This document shows, in pieces, positions 17,651 to 26,899 of a DNA stretch of 64,000 bases. A model generated the notes under the pieces. It was not told the DNA's origin, searched no databases, and saw only the letters and a program-made list of their open reading frames with translations. Source of the DNA: G963667915 sp965197385. Its GTDB lineage: Bacteria > Acidobacteriota > Vicinamibacteria > Vicinamibacterales > UBA823. Location: the NCBI GenBank assembly GCA_965197385.1, contig CBDANA010000006.1, positions 496,001 through 560,000 of the forward strand. Reading direction: 5' to 3'. A program made the position numbers and the translations under genes. Every line of letters begins with the position of its first letter. Positions within the stretch are counted from its first letter, which is position 1.

Positions 17651-18253
17651 ATGACCTTCACCGGCGCCATCGGCGCAGTCTGCATGTTCCCGTTGCGCGC
17701 CCTCATCACCTTGAGCATCTCGCTCCGCATCCATCCGAACGTCCTGACGTTGATCGGCGTGCTGATCAACGTGCTCGCCGCGTGGGCACTGGCGGTAGGG
17801 CGCTTCACGCTGGCCGGCGGGATCATGATCGTCGCCAACATCTTCGACTTCATCGATGGCAAGGTCGCCGAGCGGCGCCAGTTGGGATCGGATTTCGGTG
17901 CCTTCTGGGACTCGGTGATGGATCGCTTCTCCGACATCTCGCTGTTCATCGGCCTTATTTATCTCTACGCTCAGCTCGGCCGGACCGACTACGTCGTGAT
18001 CACGGCGCTGGCCATGATGTTCTCGGTGCTGACCAGTTACACGCGCGCGCGCGCCGAGTCAATGATCGAGAAGTGCAAGGTCGGCTTCATGGAACGGCCG
18101 GAACGGATCGTCCTGTTCATGATTGGCGCCTTCACGAACCGCATGGCCGCGGTGCTCTGGGTGATCGGCGTCCTGTCGATCGTCACCGTGGCCGACCGCA
18201 TCTTCTACACCTGGCGCGAGCTGAGTCGCGCGCAGCCAAGAGCGCCGGCGTGA
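17651..18253 (+). CDS. CDP-alcohol phosphatidyltransferase family membrane enzyme
   Basis: Transfers a phosphatidyl group from CDP-diacylglycerol to an alcohol in phospholipid synthesis. The 200-residue protein has about five to six membrane helices and the family motif DFIDGKVAERRQLGSDFGAF followed by WDSVMD, matching D-x2-DG-x2-A-R-x8-G-x3-D-x3-D except that the usual Arg after Ala is Glu. All four aspartates and both glycines are kept. The alcohol acceptor (glycerol phosphate, inositol phosphate or other) cannot be told. The stop overlaps the start of the next small gene by four bases (GTGA). Confidence 0.87.
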   Translation: MTFTGAIGAVCMFPLRALITLSISLRIHPNVLTLIGVLINVLAAWALAVGRFTLAGGIMIVANIFDFIDGKVAERRQLGSDFGAFWDSVMDRFSDISLFIGLIYLYAQLGRTDYVVITALAMMFSVLTSYTRARAESMIEKCKVGFMERPERIVLFMIGAFTNRMAAVLWVIGVLSIVTVADRIFYTWRELSRAQPRAPA

Positions 18254-18453
18254 CGCTCAGCCGCCTGCTGGCCCTGCCGCTCGTGGTTCTGTGGCACGCG
18301 CTGTTCTGGACCTACGACCGGGCCACGTGGCAGTACGACCTGATGGTCATCGCGATCCTCGCGTTCGTGTGGCTCACTCCACCCGCCTGGTTGGGCGATC
18401 CCATGGCCGCCGGCCCCGGCCTGTTCGCCTGGCTGCTCGCCCTTCTCAGTTGA
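18250..18453 (+). CDS. Small two-helix membrane protein, unknown function
   Basis: A 67-residue protein starting at GTG 18250, which overlaps the stop of the phosphatidyltransferase gene as GTGA, indicating translational coupling. It has two hydrophobic stretches (LLALPLVVLWHALFW and LMVIAILAFVWLTPPAWL) and a hydrophobic C-terminus. I do not recognise the family. Coupling suggests it assists or accompanies the phospholipid enzyme, which is inference. Confidence 0.6.
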   Translation: MTLSRLLALPLVVLWHALFWTYDRATWQYDLMVIAILAFVWLTPPAWLGDPMAAGPGLFAWLLALLS

Positions 18454-18465
18454 TCGATCCGCGGG

Positions 18466-19029
18466 TCAGACGTCTTCTCGCTCGTCGTGCGCACCGAGGT
18501 CCAGGCTCTTGCCGGTGAAGTGGATGTCGTGGGCAGCGATCTTGTCGCGCAGCAGGCGCCGAGCCTCACCGTAGTGCTGATGCGGGACCACGAGCCGGCG
18601 AGCGAATCGACCCACGCGATCGATCACCACGAGCGTCACTTTATCCTGTTCCCGCCATGACAGCCCGCCGATCTTCGAATAGGGCACGAACCCGTTCTCG
18701 ACCCAGATCCCGTCTTCGTAGAAGCCGCGCGTGATGCGCAGGCTCAACGGAATCGCATAGGCGTAGTAGACAAACATCATGCCTTCGCCGAAGACCTGGG
18801 TCGGCGGACGCCGCTGCACGACGAGCTCGAAGAACACGAGGAGGCCGAGCACGACGCCGAGCGCCATGAACAGGCCATAGAACGGCGGGCACCCGCCGCG
18901 CCAGGTCAGAACCGCTGTCGACCTGAGGCGCCGGAACCTGAGAAACGACCACACCACGCAGGCGTTCGCGACCAGGAAGCCAGCGCCCAGCACGACGAGC
19001 AGCGTCGAAAGAACAGAAGTCAACGACAT
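18466..19029 (-). CDS. Membrane protein of unknown function (DUF5673-like)
   Basis: A 187-residue protein with three hydrophobic helices (LSTLLVVLGAGFLVANACVV; FYGLFMALGVVLGLLVFFEL; a weaker MMFVYYAYAIPLSLRI) and a cytosolic C-terminal part, GFYEDGIWVENGFVPYSKIG followed by SWREQDKVTLVVI. That layout resembles small bacterial proteins with a PH-like membrane-associated domain (DUF5673-type), but the match is from memory and weak. ATG 19029 has GGAG upstream. It is convergent with the preceding small membrane gene, 12 bp away. Confidence 0.65.
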   Translation of the reverse strand: MSLTSVLSTLLVVLGAGFLVANACVVWSFLRFRRLRSTAVLTWRGGCPPFYGLFMALGVVLGLLVFFELVVQRRPPTQVFGEGMMFVYYAYAIPLSLRITRGFYEDGIWVENGFVPYSKIGGLSWREQDKVTLVVIDRVGRFARRLVVPHQHYGEARRLLRDKIAAHDIHFTGKSLDLGAHDEREDV

Positions 19030-19065
19030 GGCCACCGAGCTCCGCTAGACGTCCACCACGGACAG

Positions 19066-19629
19066 CTACACGCGCGACTGATACTCGCCTGTGTCGGTAT
19101 TGACACGAATCGTGTCTCCGACGTTGATGAACGGCGGCACCTGGACAACCAGGCCGGTTGCCAGCGTGGCCGGCTTGAGCTGCGCGCTGGCAGTTGCGCC
19201 CTTGATCGACGGCGGAGTGTCCTCTACCTTCAGATCGACCGTCTGCGGCAACGCGACGCCGACCGGCTCCTCGCCGTAGAACTGCACGCGGATGAGGGCG
19301 TCCGGCACCAGATATCGCATCGACCCACCGAGCACGTCCCCGGCAATGTGGGTCTGCTCGAAGCTCGCGGTGTCCATGAAGTGGTAGGCGTCGCCGTCGG
19401 CGTACAAATACTGCATCTCCCGGTCGTCCAGCGTCGCCCGCTCGACGTCGTCCTCTGACCGGAACTTGTGATCCGTCAGCGTGCCGGAGCGGAGGTTCCG
19501 CATCCGTGACTGCACGAAGCCCCGTTTATTACCGGGGGTCAAATGGTGCAAATCCAAGATACGAAAGAGATTGTCGCCCCTCTTGATCAGCATGCCCTTC
19601 CGGAGCCGCGTCGCCTGAATCACGCTCAT
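19066..19629 (-). CDS. efp: Translation elongation factor P
   Basis: Relieves ribosome stalling at polyproline. The 187-residue protein has all three beta domains: an N-terminal KOW-like domain (TRLRKGMLIKRGDNLFRIL), domain II with YLYADGDAYHFMD, and the C-terminal VPPFINVGDTIRVNTDTGEY. The tip loop reads TPGNKRGF, so the position of the modified lysine in E. coli (K34) is Asn34 and a lysine follows at 35. Canonical EpmA beta-lysylation at 34 is therefore impossible. Start ATG 19629 has GGGAAGG upstream. It is divergent from the HtrA-like gene. Confidence 0.96.
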   Translation of the reverse strand: MSVIQATRLRKGMLIKRGDNLFRILDLHHLTPGNKRGFVQSRMRNLRSGTLTDHKFRSEDDVERATLDDREMQYLYADGDAYHFMDTASFEQTHIAGDVLGGSMRYLVPDALIRVQFYGEEPVGVALPQTVDLKVEDTPPSIKGATASAQLKPATLATGLVVQVPPFINVGDTIRVNTDTGEYQSRV

Positions 19630-19756
19630 CAAAACCTTCCCTACGCGAACTTCTTCCGTCGCACAGCCGTCGGATCGTAGCATAGGGCATGGGGCGGGCA
19701 AACAGCGGCCCGCCGAACCGACGGACGGACCCCATCGCACGAACCGAGACCCTACA

Positions 19757-20902
19757 ATGAGACGCATTCTGCTCGCCGCCCTGCTCTTTCTCGCCGGCCT
19801 CACCGCCGGCCTCGTCCTGACCGCCCGACTCGAGGTCACCGAGGAAACCACCGCCCGTCCCGTACCGGCCACCACGCAAACGGCGCCGGTGTCGCGCACG
19901 AACGGCGAGCTGCCGGATTTCACGGACACCGCGGCCGCCCGCGTCTCGAGCGTGGTGAACATCTCGTCGCTCCGACTCGAGCGGCGCTCGATCTCGCCGT
20001 TCCTCAACGACCCGTTCTTCAACTATTTCTTTGGCAACGATCCGAACCTGTTCGGCCAGCGGCAGCGGTCGAGCCTCGGCTCGGGCGTCATTGTCTCCAC
20101 GGACGGCTACATCCTGACCAACAACCACGTCGTGGGCAGCGCCGACGCCGAGGTCACCGTCACGCTGGCCGACAAGCGGGAGTTCCTGGCGACGGTCATC
20201 GGGGTGGACCGGTGGACCGACATCGCACTGTTGAAGATTGACGCCGGCGACCTGGACGTGGCGCCGTGGGGTGACTCGTCGGCGATCCGGGTCGCCGCAT
20301 GGGTGCTCGCCATCGGCAACCCGTTTCAGCTTGACCAGACCGTCACGCTCGGCATCGTGAGCGCGCTCCGGCGCGCCAACCTCGGCGTGGCGACCTACGA
20401 GGACTTCATCCAGACCGACGCCGCGATCAACCCGGGCAACTCGGGCGGTGCGCTCATCAACCAAGGCGGGGAGCTCATCGGCATCAACACCGCCATCTTC
20501 AGCCAGAGCGGCGGCTATCAGGGCATCGGCTTCGCCGTGCCCAGCAACCTCGCCCGACGCGTGATGGACGACTTCATCGAGTTCGGGGAAGTACGCCGTG
20601 GCTCGATCGGCTACATCGAGATCTCGCCGCTAACCACCCGCCAGGCCGAGCAGTTGGGCGTCCCCGCCGACCAGGGCGCGCTGGTCTCGCGGATGCGCCG
20701 TGGCACGCCCGCGTACGACGCCGGCATCCGGCCGGGTGACGTGATCGTGACGTTCGACGGCCGGCGGGTCGAGGATGCCTCCCACCTCTTGCGCCTCCTG
20801 GCCGACGCGTCAATCGGCAACACGGTGGCGCTCACCGTGATCCGGGACAGCCGCGAGGTGGACCTCGACGTGGAGATCGGCCGCGCGCGCAGCCGGCGCT
20901 AG
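19757..20902 (+). CDS. HtrA/Deg-type periplasmic serine protease
   Basis: Envelope protein quality control. The 381-residue protein has an N-terminal signal anchor (RRILLAALLFLAGLTAGLVL), then a trypsin-like domain. The catalytic triad is His124 (TNNHVV), Asp155 (TDIALL) and Ser229 (INPGNSGGAL). A single PDZ domain lies at about 285-375 (GTPAYDAGIRPGDVIVTFDG). One PDZ domain places it in the DegS/S1C single-PDZ class. The stop TAG lies in a CTAG shared with the uvrA stop on the other strand. Confidence 0.94.
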   Translation: MRRILLAALLFLAGLTAGLVLTARLEVTEETTARPVPATTQTAPVSRTNGELPDFTDTAAARVSSVVNISSLRLERRSISPFLNDPFFNYFFGNDPNLFGQRQRSSLGSGVIVSTDGYILTNNHVVGSADAEVTVTLADKREFLATVIGVDRWTDIALLKIDAGDLDVAPWGDSSAIRVAAWVLAIGNPFQLDQTVTLGIVSALRRANLGVATYEDFIQTDAAINPGNSGGALINQGGELIGINTAIFSQSGGYQGIGFAVPSNLARRVMDDFIEFGEVRRGSIGYIEISPLTTRQAEQLGVPADQGALVSRMRRGTPAYDAGIRPGDVIVTFDGRRVEDASHLLRLLADASIGNTVALTVIRDSREVDLDVEIGRARSRR

Positions 20903-23829
20903 GACCGTTCGGTGGCGTAGGCGTTGGGCCGGCCGCTGGCCAAGACGTCGCGCAGATACCGCCCCGTGTGTGACGCCTCGTGCTGCACGACCAGCTCTGG
21001 CGGACCGGCCACGACGAGCTGCCCACCCGCGTCCCCGCCTTCCGGTCCGAGATCGATGATCCAGTCGGCCGTTTTGATGACGTCGAGATTGTGCTCGATG
21101 ACCAGCAGCGTGTGGCCGGCCTCCAGTAGCTTCCGGAACGCCCCGAGCAGCTTCGCGATGTCGTCGAAGTGCAGGCCCGTCGTCGGCTCGTCGAGGATAT
21201 AGAGCGTGCGGTCGCTGCCGCGGCCCGACAGGTGGGACGCGATCTTGATACGCTGCGCTTCCCCGCCCGACAGCGTCGTGGCCGGCTGGCCCAGCCGCAG
21301 ATAGCCCAGCCCGATCTCGTCGAGCACCTGGAGCCGCCGCAGCACCTTCGGGGAGTTGTTGAAGAACGACAGCGCCTCGCGCACGGTCATGTCGAGCACT
21401 TGATCGATCCGCCGGCCGCGGTAGGTGACCTCGAGCACCTGTGGCTTGAAGCGCGCACCGTCGCACTCGTCGCACGGCACGAAGACGTCGGCCAGGAACT
21501 GCATCTCGACGCGGATGACCCCCTCGCCTTCGCACTCTTCGCACCGGCCGCCCGGCACGTTGAAGGAGAAGTGACTCGCGGTGAGCCCCCGCGCCTTCGC
21601 GTCCTTCGTCGAGGCGAACAGCGCGCGGATCGGATCGAACGCCTTCAAGTAGGTCACCGGGTTCGAGCGGGGCGTGCGGCCGATCGGCGCCTGGTCGACC
21701 AGCGAGACGTCGCTGATGAGCTCCGCCCCCTCGATCGCCTCGTGCGCGCCAATTTTCTTGTCCCAGCCCCCTTTGGCGCGTTTCAACCCAGCGTACAGCA
21801 CGTCGTGGACCAGCGTCGACTTTCCCGATCCGCTGACGCCGGTCACGCACGTCAGTCCATTCAGCGGAATTTCGACGTCGAGCGCCTGGAGGTTGTGCTC
21901 GCGCGCACCGATCACTCGAATCCGTTCCTTGGCCGGCCTGCGTCGAGTCGCCGGCAGCGGAATCGCCAGCTCGTTGCGGAGGTATTTCGCCGTCAGGGAA
22001 CGCTGCTCCCGCAGCAGGTCGTCGAACCGACCGGCGTAGACCACCTTGCCGCCCTGCTCGCCGGCACCCAGGCCGAGATCGACGATGTAGTCCGCCACCC
22101 GCATCATCTGGGCGTCGTGCTCGACCACGATGACCGTATTCCCCTGATCGCGCAGCTTCTGGAGAATGCCGATGAGCCGCAGGTTGTCACGGGGGTGGAG
22201 CCCGATCGACGGCTCGTCGAGGACGTAGAGCGTGCCCACGAGCGCCGATCCCAGCGACGTCGCCAGGTTGGTGCGCTGGGATTCTCCGCCCGACAGCGTC
22301 GATGACAAGCGATCGAGCGTGAGGTAATCGAGGCCGACATCGCGCAGAAACGTCAGCCGCTTCCGGATCTCGCTCAGGATTTTCTCGGCGATGGCCGTCT
22401 CTCGCGTATCCAGGACCAGCTGCTCGAAGAACTTGGACACCTCCCGCACGGTCAGTGCGCACACCACGTCAATCGTCCGGGCGCCGACGACCACGTCACG
22501 CGCCTCCCGCCGCAGACGGGCGCCGTGACAATCCGGGCAGGTCAAGTAGCTCCGATAGCGGCTCAGAAACACCCGAACGTGGACCTTGTACTTCTTGCGT
22601 TCCAACCACCGGAAAAAGCCGCGAATCCCCTCGTAGCCCCCGTGACCTTCCACCACAAACGTCCGCTCCGCGTCGGTCAGCTCTTCCCAGGGCACGTCGA
22701 GCCGAACACGCTTCGCCCGCGCGGCCCGCTTCAGGCCGGCCAGCTTCGTGCGGTAGTGCGGCTTGCTCCAGGGCTCGATCGCGTCTTGCCGGATGGAGCG
22801 GGCCGGATCGGGTACGACCAGGTCCATATCCAGCTCGAGGACGTTGCCAAAACCATGACAGGTTGGACAGGCGCCGAACGGGTTATTGAACGAGAAGAGC
22901 CGCGGCTGCAGCATCTCGTAGCCAATGCCACATGCCCTGCACTCGAATCGCTCGCTGAACACGTGACGCACGGCCTCGGTGCCATCGTCGCCGAGCTCGA
23001 TGGTGAACGCCGCGCCACCGCCCTCGTGGTACGCCACCTCGATCGAATCGGTCAGCCGTGTCAGCAGGTGCGGCCCGACCTTCACGCGATCGACGACGAC
23101 GTCCAGCGTCGCGCACTCACCCAACGCCGCCCGATCGACCTCCTCGAAGCCGATGGCCCGCCCGTCGACGTACAGTCGTCCGAAGCCGCGGCGCCGTAGC
23201 GTGTCGAGCGTTGCGGCGACGGCTTCGACCAGACCGACCTCCGCCGCGCTGTCGTCGGGCGGCTCCGGCCGATTACCAGGCGGGTCGCCCTCCGCCGCCG
23301 CGTCACCGTTCGAAGCGCTGCCTGCCGGTCCGCGCACGACTGGCATCTCGAAGCCGACCAGGAGGCGCGTGCCCTCCGGCAGCACACAGAGCCGCTTCGC
23401 CGCGACCTCCGCCGTCTCCCGGACAACGTCGCAGCCGCATTCCCGGCAGACAGTCCGGCCGATCCGAGCCCAGAAGAGACGGAGATAGTCGTGAATCTCA
23501 GTCGTCGTGCCGACCGTCGAGCGCGGGTTGCGCAGACTGCTCTTCTGGCGAATCGCGATGGCGGGAGCAATCCCGTCGATCCGATCGACGTCCGGCTTCT
23601 CCATCCGCTCCAGGAACTGACGGGCGTACGCCGACAGCGACTCGACGTAGCGGCGCTGCCCTTCGGCGTAGATGGTGTCGAACGCAAGCGAGGACTTCCC
23701 GGACCCGCTGACGCCGGTAAACACGATGAGCTCGTTCGGCGGCAGCGACAGGTCCACCCCCTTCAGGTTGTGGGTGCGCGCGCCGGTGATGACGAGATGA
23801 CCGTTCTGGTCGGGCGTAGACTCCGACAT
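20899..23829 (-). CDS. uvrA: UvrABC excinuclease ATPase subunit A
   Basis: The damage-sensing ATPase of nucleotide excision repair. The 976-residue protein has two ABC modules: the first Walker A is GVSGSGKSSLAF and the second GVSGSGKSTLVHDV. Signature motifs are STLSGGESQRTNLA and TTLSGGEAQRIKIA. Zinc-binding CxxC pairs appear as CRECGC, CRACG, CPTC, CPDCHG, CEECEG and CDECDG. ATG 23829 (MSESTPDQ) is preferred over the longer reading because the family starts just before the first HNLKGVDL motif. It is convergent with the HtrA gene with a four-base overlap. Confidence 0.97.
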   Translation of the reverse strand: MSESTPDQNGHLVITGARTHNLKGVDLSLPPNELIVFTGVSGSGKSSLAFDTIYAEGQRRYVESLSAYARQFLERMEKPDVDRIDGIAPAIAIRQKSSLRNPRSTVGTTTEIHDYLRLFWARIGRTVCRECGCDVVRETAEVAAKRLCVLPEGTRLLVGFEMPVVRGPAGSASNGDAAAEGDPPGNRPEPPDDSAAEVGLVEAVAATLDTLRRRGFGRLYVDGRAIGFEEVDRAALGECATLDVVVDRVKVGPHLLTRLTDSIEVAYHEGGGAAFTIELGDDGTEAVRHVFSERFECRACGIGYEMLQPRLFSFNNPFGACPTCHGFGNVLELDMDLVVPDPARSIRQDAIEPWSKPHYRTKLAGLKRAARAKRVRLDVPWEELTDAERTFVVEGHGGYEGIRGFFRWLERKKYKVHVRVFLSRYRSYLTCPDCHGARLRREARDVVVGARTIDVVCALTVREVSKFFEQLVLDTRETAIAEKILSEIRKRLTFLRDVGLDYLTLDRLSSTLSGGESQRTNLATSLGSALVGTLYVLDEPSIGLHPRDNLRLIGILQKLRDQGNTVIVVEHDAQMMRVADYIVDLGLGAGEQGGKVVYAGRFDDLLREQRSLTAKYLRNELAIPLPATRRRPAKERIRVIGAREHNLQALDVEIPLNGLTCVTGVSGSGKSTLVHDVLYAGLKRAKGGWDKKIGAHEAIEGAELISDVSLVDQAPIGRTPRSNPVTYLKAFDPIRALFASTKDAKARGLTASHFSFNVPGGRCEECEGEGVIRVEMQFLADVFVPCDECDGARFKPQVLEVTYRGRRIDQVLDMTVREALSFFNNSPKVLRRLQVLDEIGLGYLRLGQPATTLSGGEAQRIKIASHLSGRGSDRTLYILDEPTTGLHFDDIAKLLGAFRKLLEAGHTLLVIEHNLDVIKTADWIIDLGPEGGDAGGQLVVAGPPELVVQHEASHTGRYLRDVLASGRPNAYATERS

Positions 23830-23985
23830 CGCTCCGTCGACAGTGCAGAATTTCTTAGACCCTGGAACAGGCCATCCTAGCGCAGCCAACGCTCACACTG
23901 CAAACGGCCATACACGGCCTCACCTCAGCCGACGACGATTTGGGGGGAAGCGTAGCGGGAGCACGCGCGAACGTGCGGCTTAACC

Positions 23986-24369
23986 TTAGGCGTCGGTGCC
24001 GTCGATCACGTCTCGGATTTTCTCGCTGAGGGCATCCTGCGTGAACGGCTTCAGCAGGAACGCGTGGCGCGACTGCTCGAGGCCATCACGGACCTTCGCG
24101 GAGTCCTGCGCGTGACCGGAGAGGAACAGGACGCGGGTCTTCGACCGCAGGGCCTGCAGTCGAGCGGCCAACGTGAACCCGTCCATCGAGGGCATGACGA
24201 CATCGGTCAGCAGGAGATGAATCGGCGTGGGGTGGGCTTCCGCAACCTCCAGGGCCTCGATACCGTTCCGTGCCTCGAGCATCGTATAGCCCTGCTCTGC
24301 GAGCATGCGTCGCATTAATTGCCGAATCGATGTCTCGTCCTCCACGAGCAGGACAGTCTCGTTCGCCAT
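23986..24369 (-). CDS. Single-domain response regulator (CheY-like receiver)
   Basis: A 127-residue receiver domain without an output domain. The acidic pair is in LLVEDETSIRQ, the phospho-acceptor Asp in LLLTDVVMPSMDGF (about residue 55), the conserved Ser/Thr in VLFLSGHA and the Lys in FLLKPFTQ. ATG 24369 has a GAGGG site nearby. No kinase gene is adjacent. Upstream DNA on its 5' side is replaced by the truncated IS5 copy from 24497, so its native promoter and partners may be lost. Confidence 0.92.
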   Translation of the reverse strand: MANETVLLVEDETSIRQLMRRMLAEQGYTMLEARNGIEALEVAEAHPTPIHLLLTDVVMPSMDGFTLAARLQALRSKTRVLFLSGHAQDSAKVRDGLEQSRHAFLLKPFTQDALSEKIRDVIDGTDA

Positions 24370-24496
24370 CGGAGCCCTCACCGGCGCCCGTTTCCGGAGC
24401 GCCGTCACCCTCCCTGAAAGTGTATCGGAACTCGTAGCGTCGCAACTACACAGATGCAACCACAATTTCGCCCAGAGGAATGGCACATGTGGCCCC

Positions 24497-25244
24497 CTAG
24501 CAGGCTGCTGAAGAACCCGGGTATCGGGCTGTTTTCTTAAGCATCATGCGGGTAACGACCGCCCGACGACCGTGCGCACGGGTGTGCGCTGACCCCGATG
24601 AGGGGGCCGGCGACACGCGCGGCCGGCGAGCAGGGACACGTCGCCTCCAGATTCCGCAGGCGGACCAAGTTATAGGCCGTGGCGGCGAAAGTGAGCTGCC
24701 ACTCGACGAAGTGGGACGCCGCGAGGCCGGAGCTTGCGCAAACCACCGACGGTCTGCCTCCACCCAAAGACCTGTTCCACGAGTTTTCGTTTCCGCTGAC
24801 TCACGTGAGAACCCGCATGCCGGGTGGGCCGACCATCAATCGCCCGCCAGCGGACCTTCTGCGCCACGTGGGGCGTGACGTCCCGGACGCGGACATCGGC
24901 GACGAAGCTCGCCACATCGTAGCCCTTGTCTGCTCCGACCGTGCTGCCCGGCGGCGCGCTGGCCTCCAGCAACAGTGCCGCCGCCTCGCGTTCGGCGGTC
25001 CCCGTCGCGTGGGTCGCACAGACGTTGGCGACGAGCCCCTGCCGATTATCCAACAGCACGTGGCCCAGAGACGCCAGCTTCGCCTCCTTCCCTTGGCCCT
25101 TCCGATGCAGCATCGCCGCCGGATCAGTCGTCGACTGGTGCGTGTCGTTGCGCCGCCGCTCGCCGTGGAAGTCGACCGTGGAATTCCCGGGGTCATCGGG
25201 GGGCGCGCGCGGCGCGGCGTCCCGGCATCGGAAGCTCTTCAGGC
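24497..25244 (-). pseudogene. Truncated, frameshifted copy of the IS5-like element
   Basis: The element end CTAGCAGGCTGCTGAAGAAC lies at 24497, and the sequence is nearly identical to the transposase 3' two-thirds of the complete copy at 9720-11021, inverted. One extra A near 24709 shifts the frame before the WQLTF segment. The 5' part of the transposase is missing: homology stops at 25244, exactly where an IS6-type terminal repeat starts. The copy cannot make transposase. Confidence 0.9.
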
Positions 25245-25886
25245 GGTTGTGTTGCAACTGTGGCCGGCGGCGACTGGTAGCCTAAAGAGATGATGAAGAA
25301 GGCAATCCGACCGGCGATCTTCAAGTGGCGGCAAACGGAGCCCTCCCTGATTCTGTGCGCCGTGCGCTGGTACCTTCGGTACTCGCTCTCGTTCCGCGAT
25401 GTCGAAGAACTGCTCAGCGAGCGCGGCCTGGAAGTGGACCACACGACAATTTGGCACTGGGTCCAGCGCTACGGTCCCGAACTGGAGGAACGGCTGCGCC
25501 ATCATCTCAAGCCAACCAATAAGTCCTGGCGTGTCGATGAGACCTACGTTCGTGTCAAGGGCCGTTGGTGCTACCTCTACCGAGCCATCGATTCCAGCGG
25601 CGCCACGATCGACTTCGTGCTCTCGAGGTGGCGCGATGCCGCTACGGCCACACGCTTGTTCCGCAAGGCGCTGACTGATCCGTCGCATCCTCAGCCCCGC
25701 GTCATCAACACTGACCAGGCCCGTCTCTACGGCTCGGCAATTGCGGGGGTGAAAAAGGCAGGAATCCTGCGACGCCGTTGCCGCCACCGACCTGTCCAAT
25801 ACGTGAACAACATCGTGGAGCAGGATCATCGAGCGATCAAACGACGCGTGACGGCGAAGCAGGGCTTTCGTGCATTCCACGCGGCG
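25245..25886 (+). pseudogene. IS6-family element, 3' end lost
   Basis: The left end GGTTGTGTTGCAACTG at 25245 is a typical IS6 inverted repeat. A transposase begins MMKKAIRPAIFKWRQTEPSL at 25290 and shows RYSLSFRDVEELLSERGLEV, DETYVRVKGRW (first D), INTDQARLYGSAI (second D) and IVEQDHRAIKRR (E). It breaks off in FRAFHAARR at about 25884, where IS3-type sequence takes over. The usual 20-30 terminal residues and the right inverted repeat are missing. Confidence 0.88.
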
Positions 25887-26401
25887 CGGCGCCCGTGCGG
25901 ACCGGCGCGTCGGATGTGTCCGCTGGTGCCGATGGCGATGATACGTCGACGGGGCGATCGGCAGCACGGCGCAGATCGGCTCGACCCCGAACACGGCGCG
26001 ATGGTCGGCGATGAACTGGACCATCGTGGCTACGTCCTCCGGCGGTCGAGCTCCGCCTGGGCGAAATACGCGAACGCTTTCCGCAGGATCTCATTCGCCC
26101 GCTTCAGCTCACGGACCTCGCGCTCCAGCTCCTTCAACCGCTCCCGCTCGCTCGTCGTCAGGCCCGGCCGATGCCCAGCATCACGCTGCGCCTGCCGCAC
26201 CCACTTCCGCAGCGTCTCCGCCGTGCAGCCGAGCTTCGGCGCCACCGACTGCAGCACCGCCCACTCTGAGGCGTGGGCCTCTCGGTGCTCCTCGACCATC
26301 CGGACGGCACGTTCGCGCACTTCCGGAGAAAACCGACTTGGACGTCCCATAGACCCCATCCTCCCAAGCAATGAGGTCTCCGAGAAACCCGGTACGATTC
26401 A
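25884..26401 (-). mobile_element. IS3-family element fragment (left end, orfA and start of orfB)
   Basis: The terminal repeat begins TGAATCGTACCGGGTTTC, read on the minus strand from 26401. The fragment matches the left end of the complete element at 46213-48977. It carries the whole orfA but only about 45 codons of orfB, ending at the IS6 junction. At its outer end it joins the truncated IS481 copy at 26403. Confidence 0.9.
26030..26350 (-). CDS. IS3-family transposase OrfA (HTH protein)
   Basis: A 106-residue helix-turn-helix subunit, starting MGRPSRFSPEVRERAVRMVE and containing LGCTAETLRKWVRQAQ, then a leucine-zipper-like coiled coil (ERERLKELEREVRELKRANE). It normally joins OrfB by frameshifting to make the transposase. 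Here OrfB is truncated, so the protein is at most a DNA-binding remnant. It is identical in sequence to the copy at 46264. Confidence 0.88.
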   Translation of the reverse strand: MGRPSRFSPEVRERAVRMVEEHREAHASEWAVLQSVAPKLGCTAETLRKWVRQAQRDAGHRPGLTTSERERLKELEREVRELKRANEILRKAFAYFAQAELDRRRT

Positions 26402-26402
26402 A

Positions 26403-26899
26403 TCCTGAAGCTCGTCGGGAAAGACGAGAGGGCGACGCGGCGATATCAGTACACGGCCATTGATGACGCGACACGCATCCGAGCGTTGAAGGTCTACACG
26501 CGCCATACCCCGAAGAACGCCATGCACTGCCTCGACTACGTGATCAAGAAGTTTCCGTTTCGGATGCATCCGGTACGGACCGACCGTGGCCATGAGTTCC
26601 AAGCCCAGTTTCATTGGCACCTGGCCGACTACGGCATCCGGCACGTCTACATCAAGGCCCGGACGCCACAGCTCAACGGCCAGGTGGAGCGGTCACATCG
26701 GACCGACAAGCAAGAGTGCTATCAGCTGCTGACGTACACGGGTGCCGTCGATCTCAATGAGAAGCTCGTCGAATGGGAGAACTTCTACAACGACCAACGC
26801 CCGCACGGAGCGTTCCAGGGGAAGACACCCTACGAAACGCTTCGCGAGAAGCTCGGATGAGCTACATTGTCACTGGCCAGCTAGGTCGTATACATCACA
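26403..26899 (+). pseudogene. IS481-family transposase, 3' half only
   Basis: The frame from 26405 to 26860 encodes LVGKDERATRRYQYTAIDDA through HPVRTDRGHEFQAQFHW, and QLNGQVERSHRTDKQE to the natural end TPYETLREKLG. It matches the copy at 34672-35673 almost residue for residue. The first D-containing region and the N-terminal HTH are absent because the IS3 fragment abuts it at 26401. The outer end, TATACATCACA at 26889-26899, is complementary to the TGTGATGTATA end of the other copy. Confidence 0.9.

Noticed and set aside
24670..25257. An independent 195-residue gene
   Set aside because: It is the frameshifted remainder of the IS5-like transposase.
25290..26408. A 372-residue IS6 transposase
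   Set aside because: Only the first 198 or so residues are IS6; the rest is the antisense of an IS3 fragment read through the junction.
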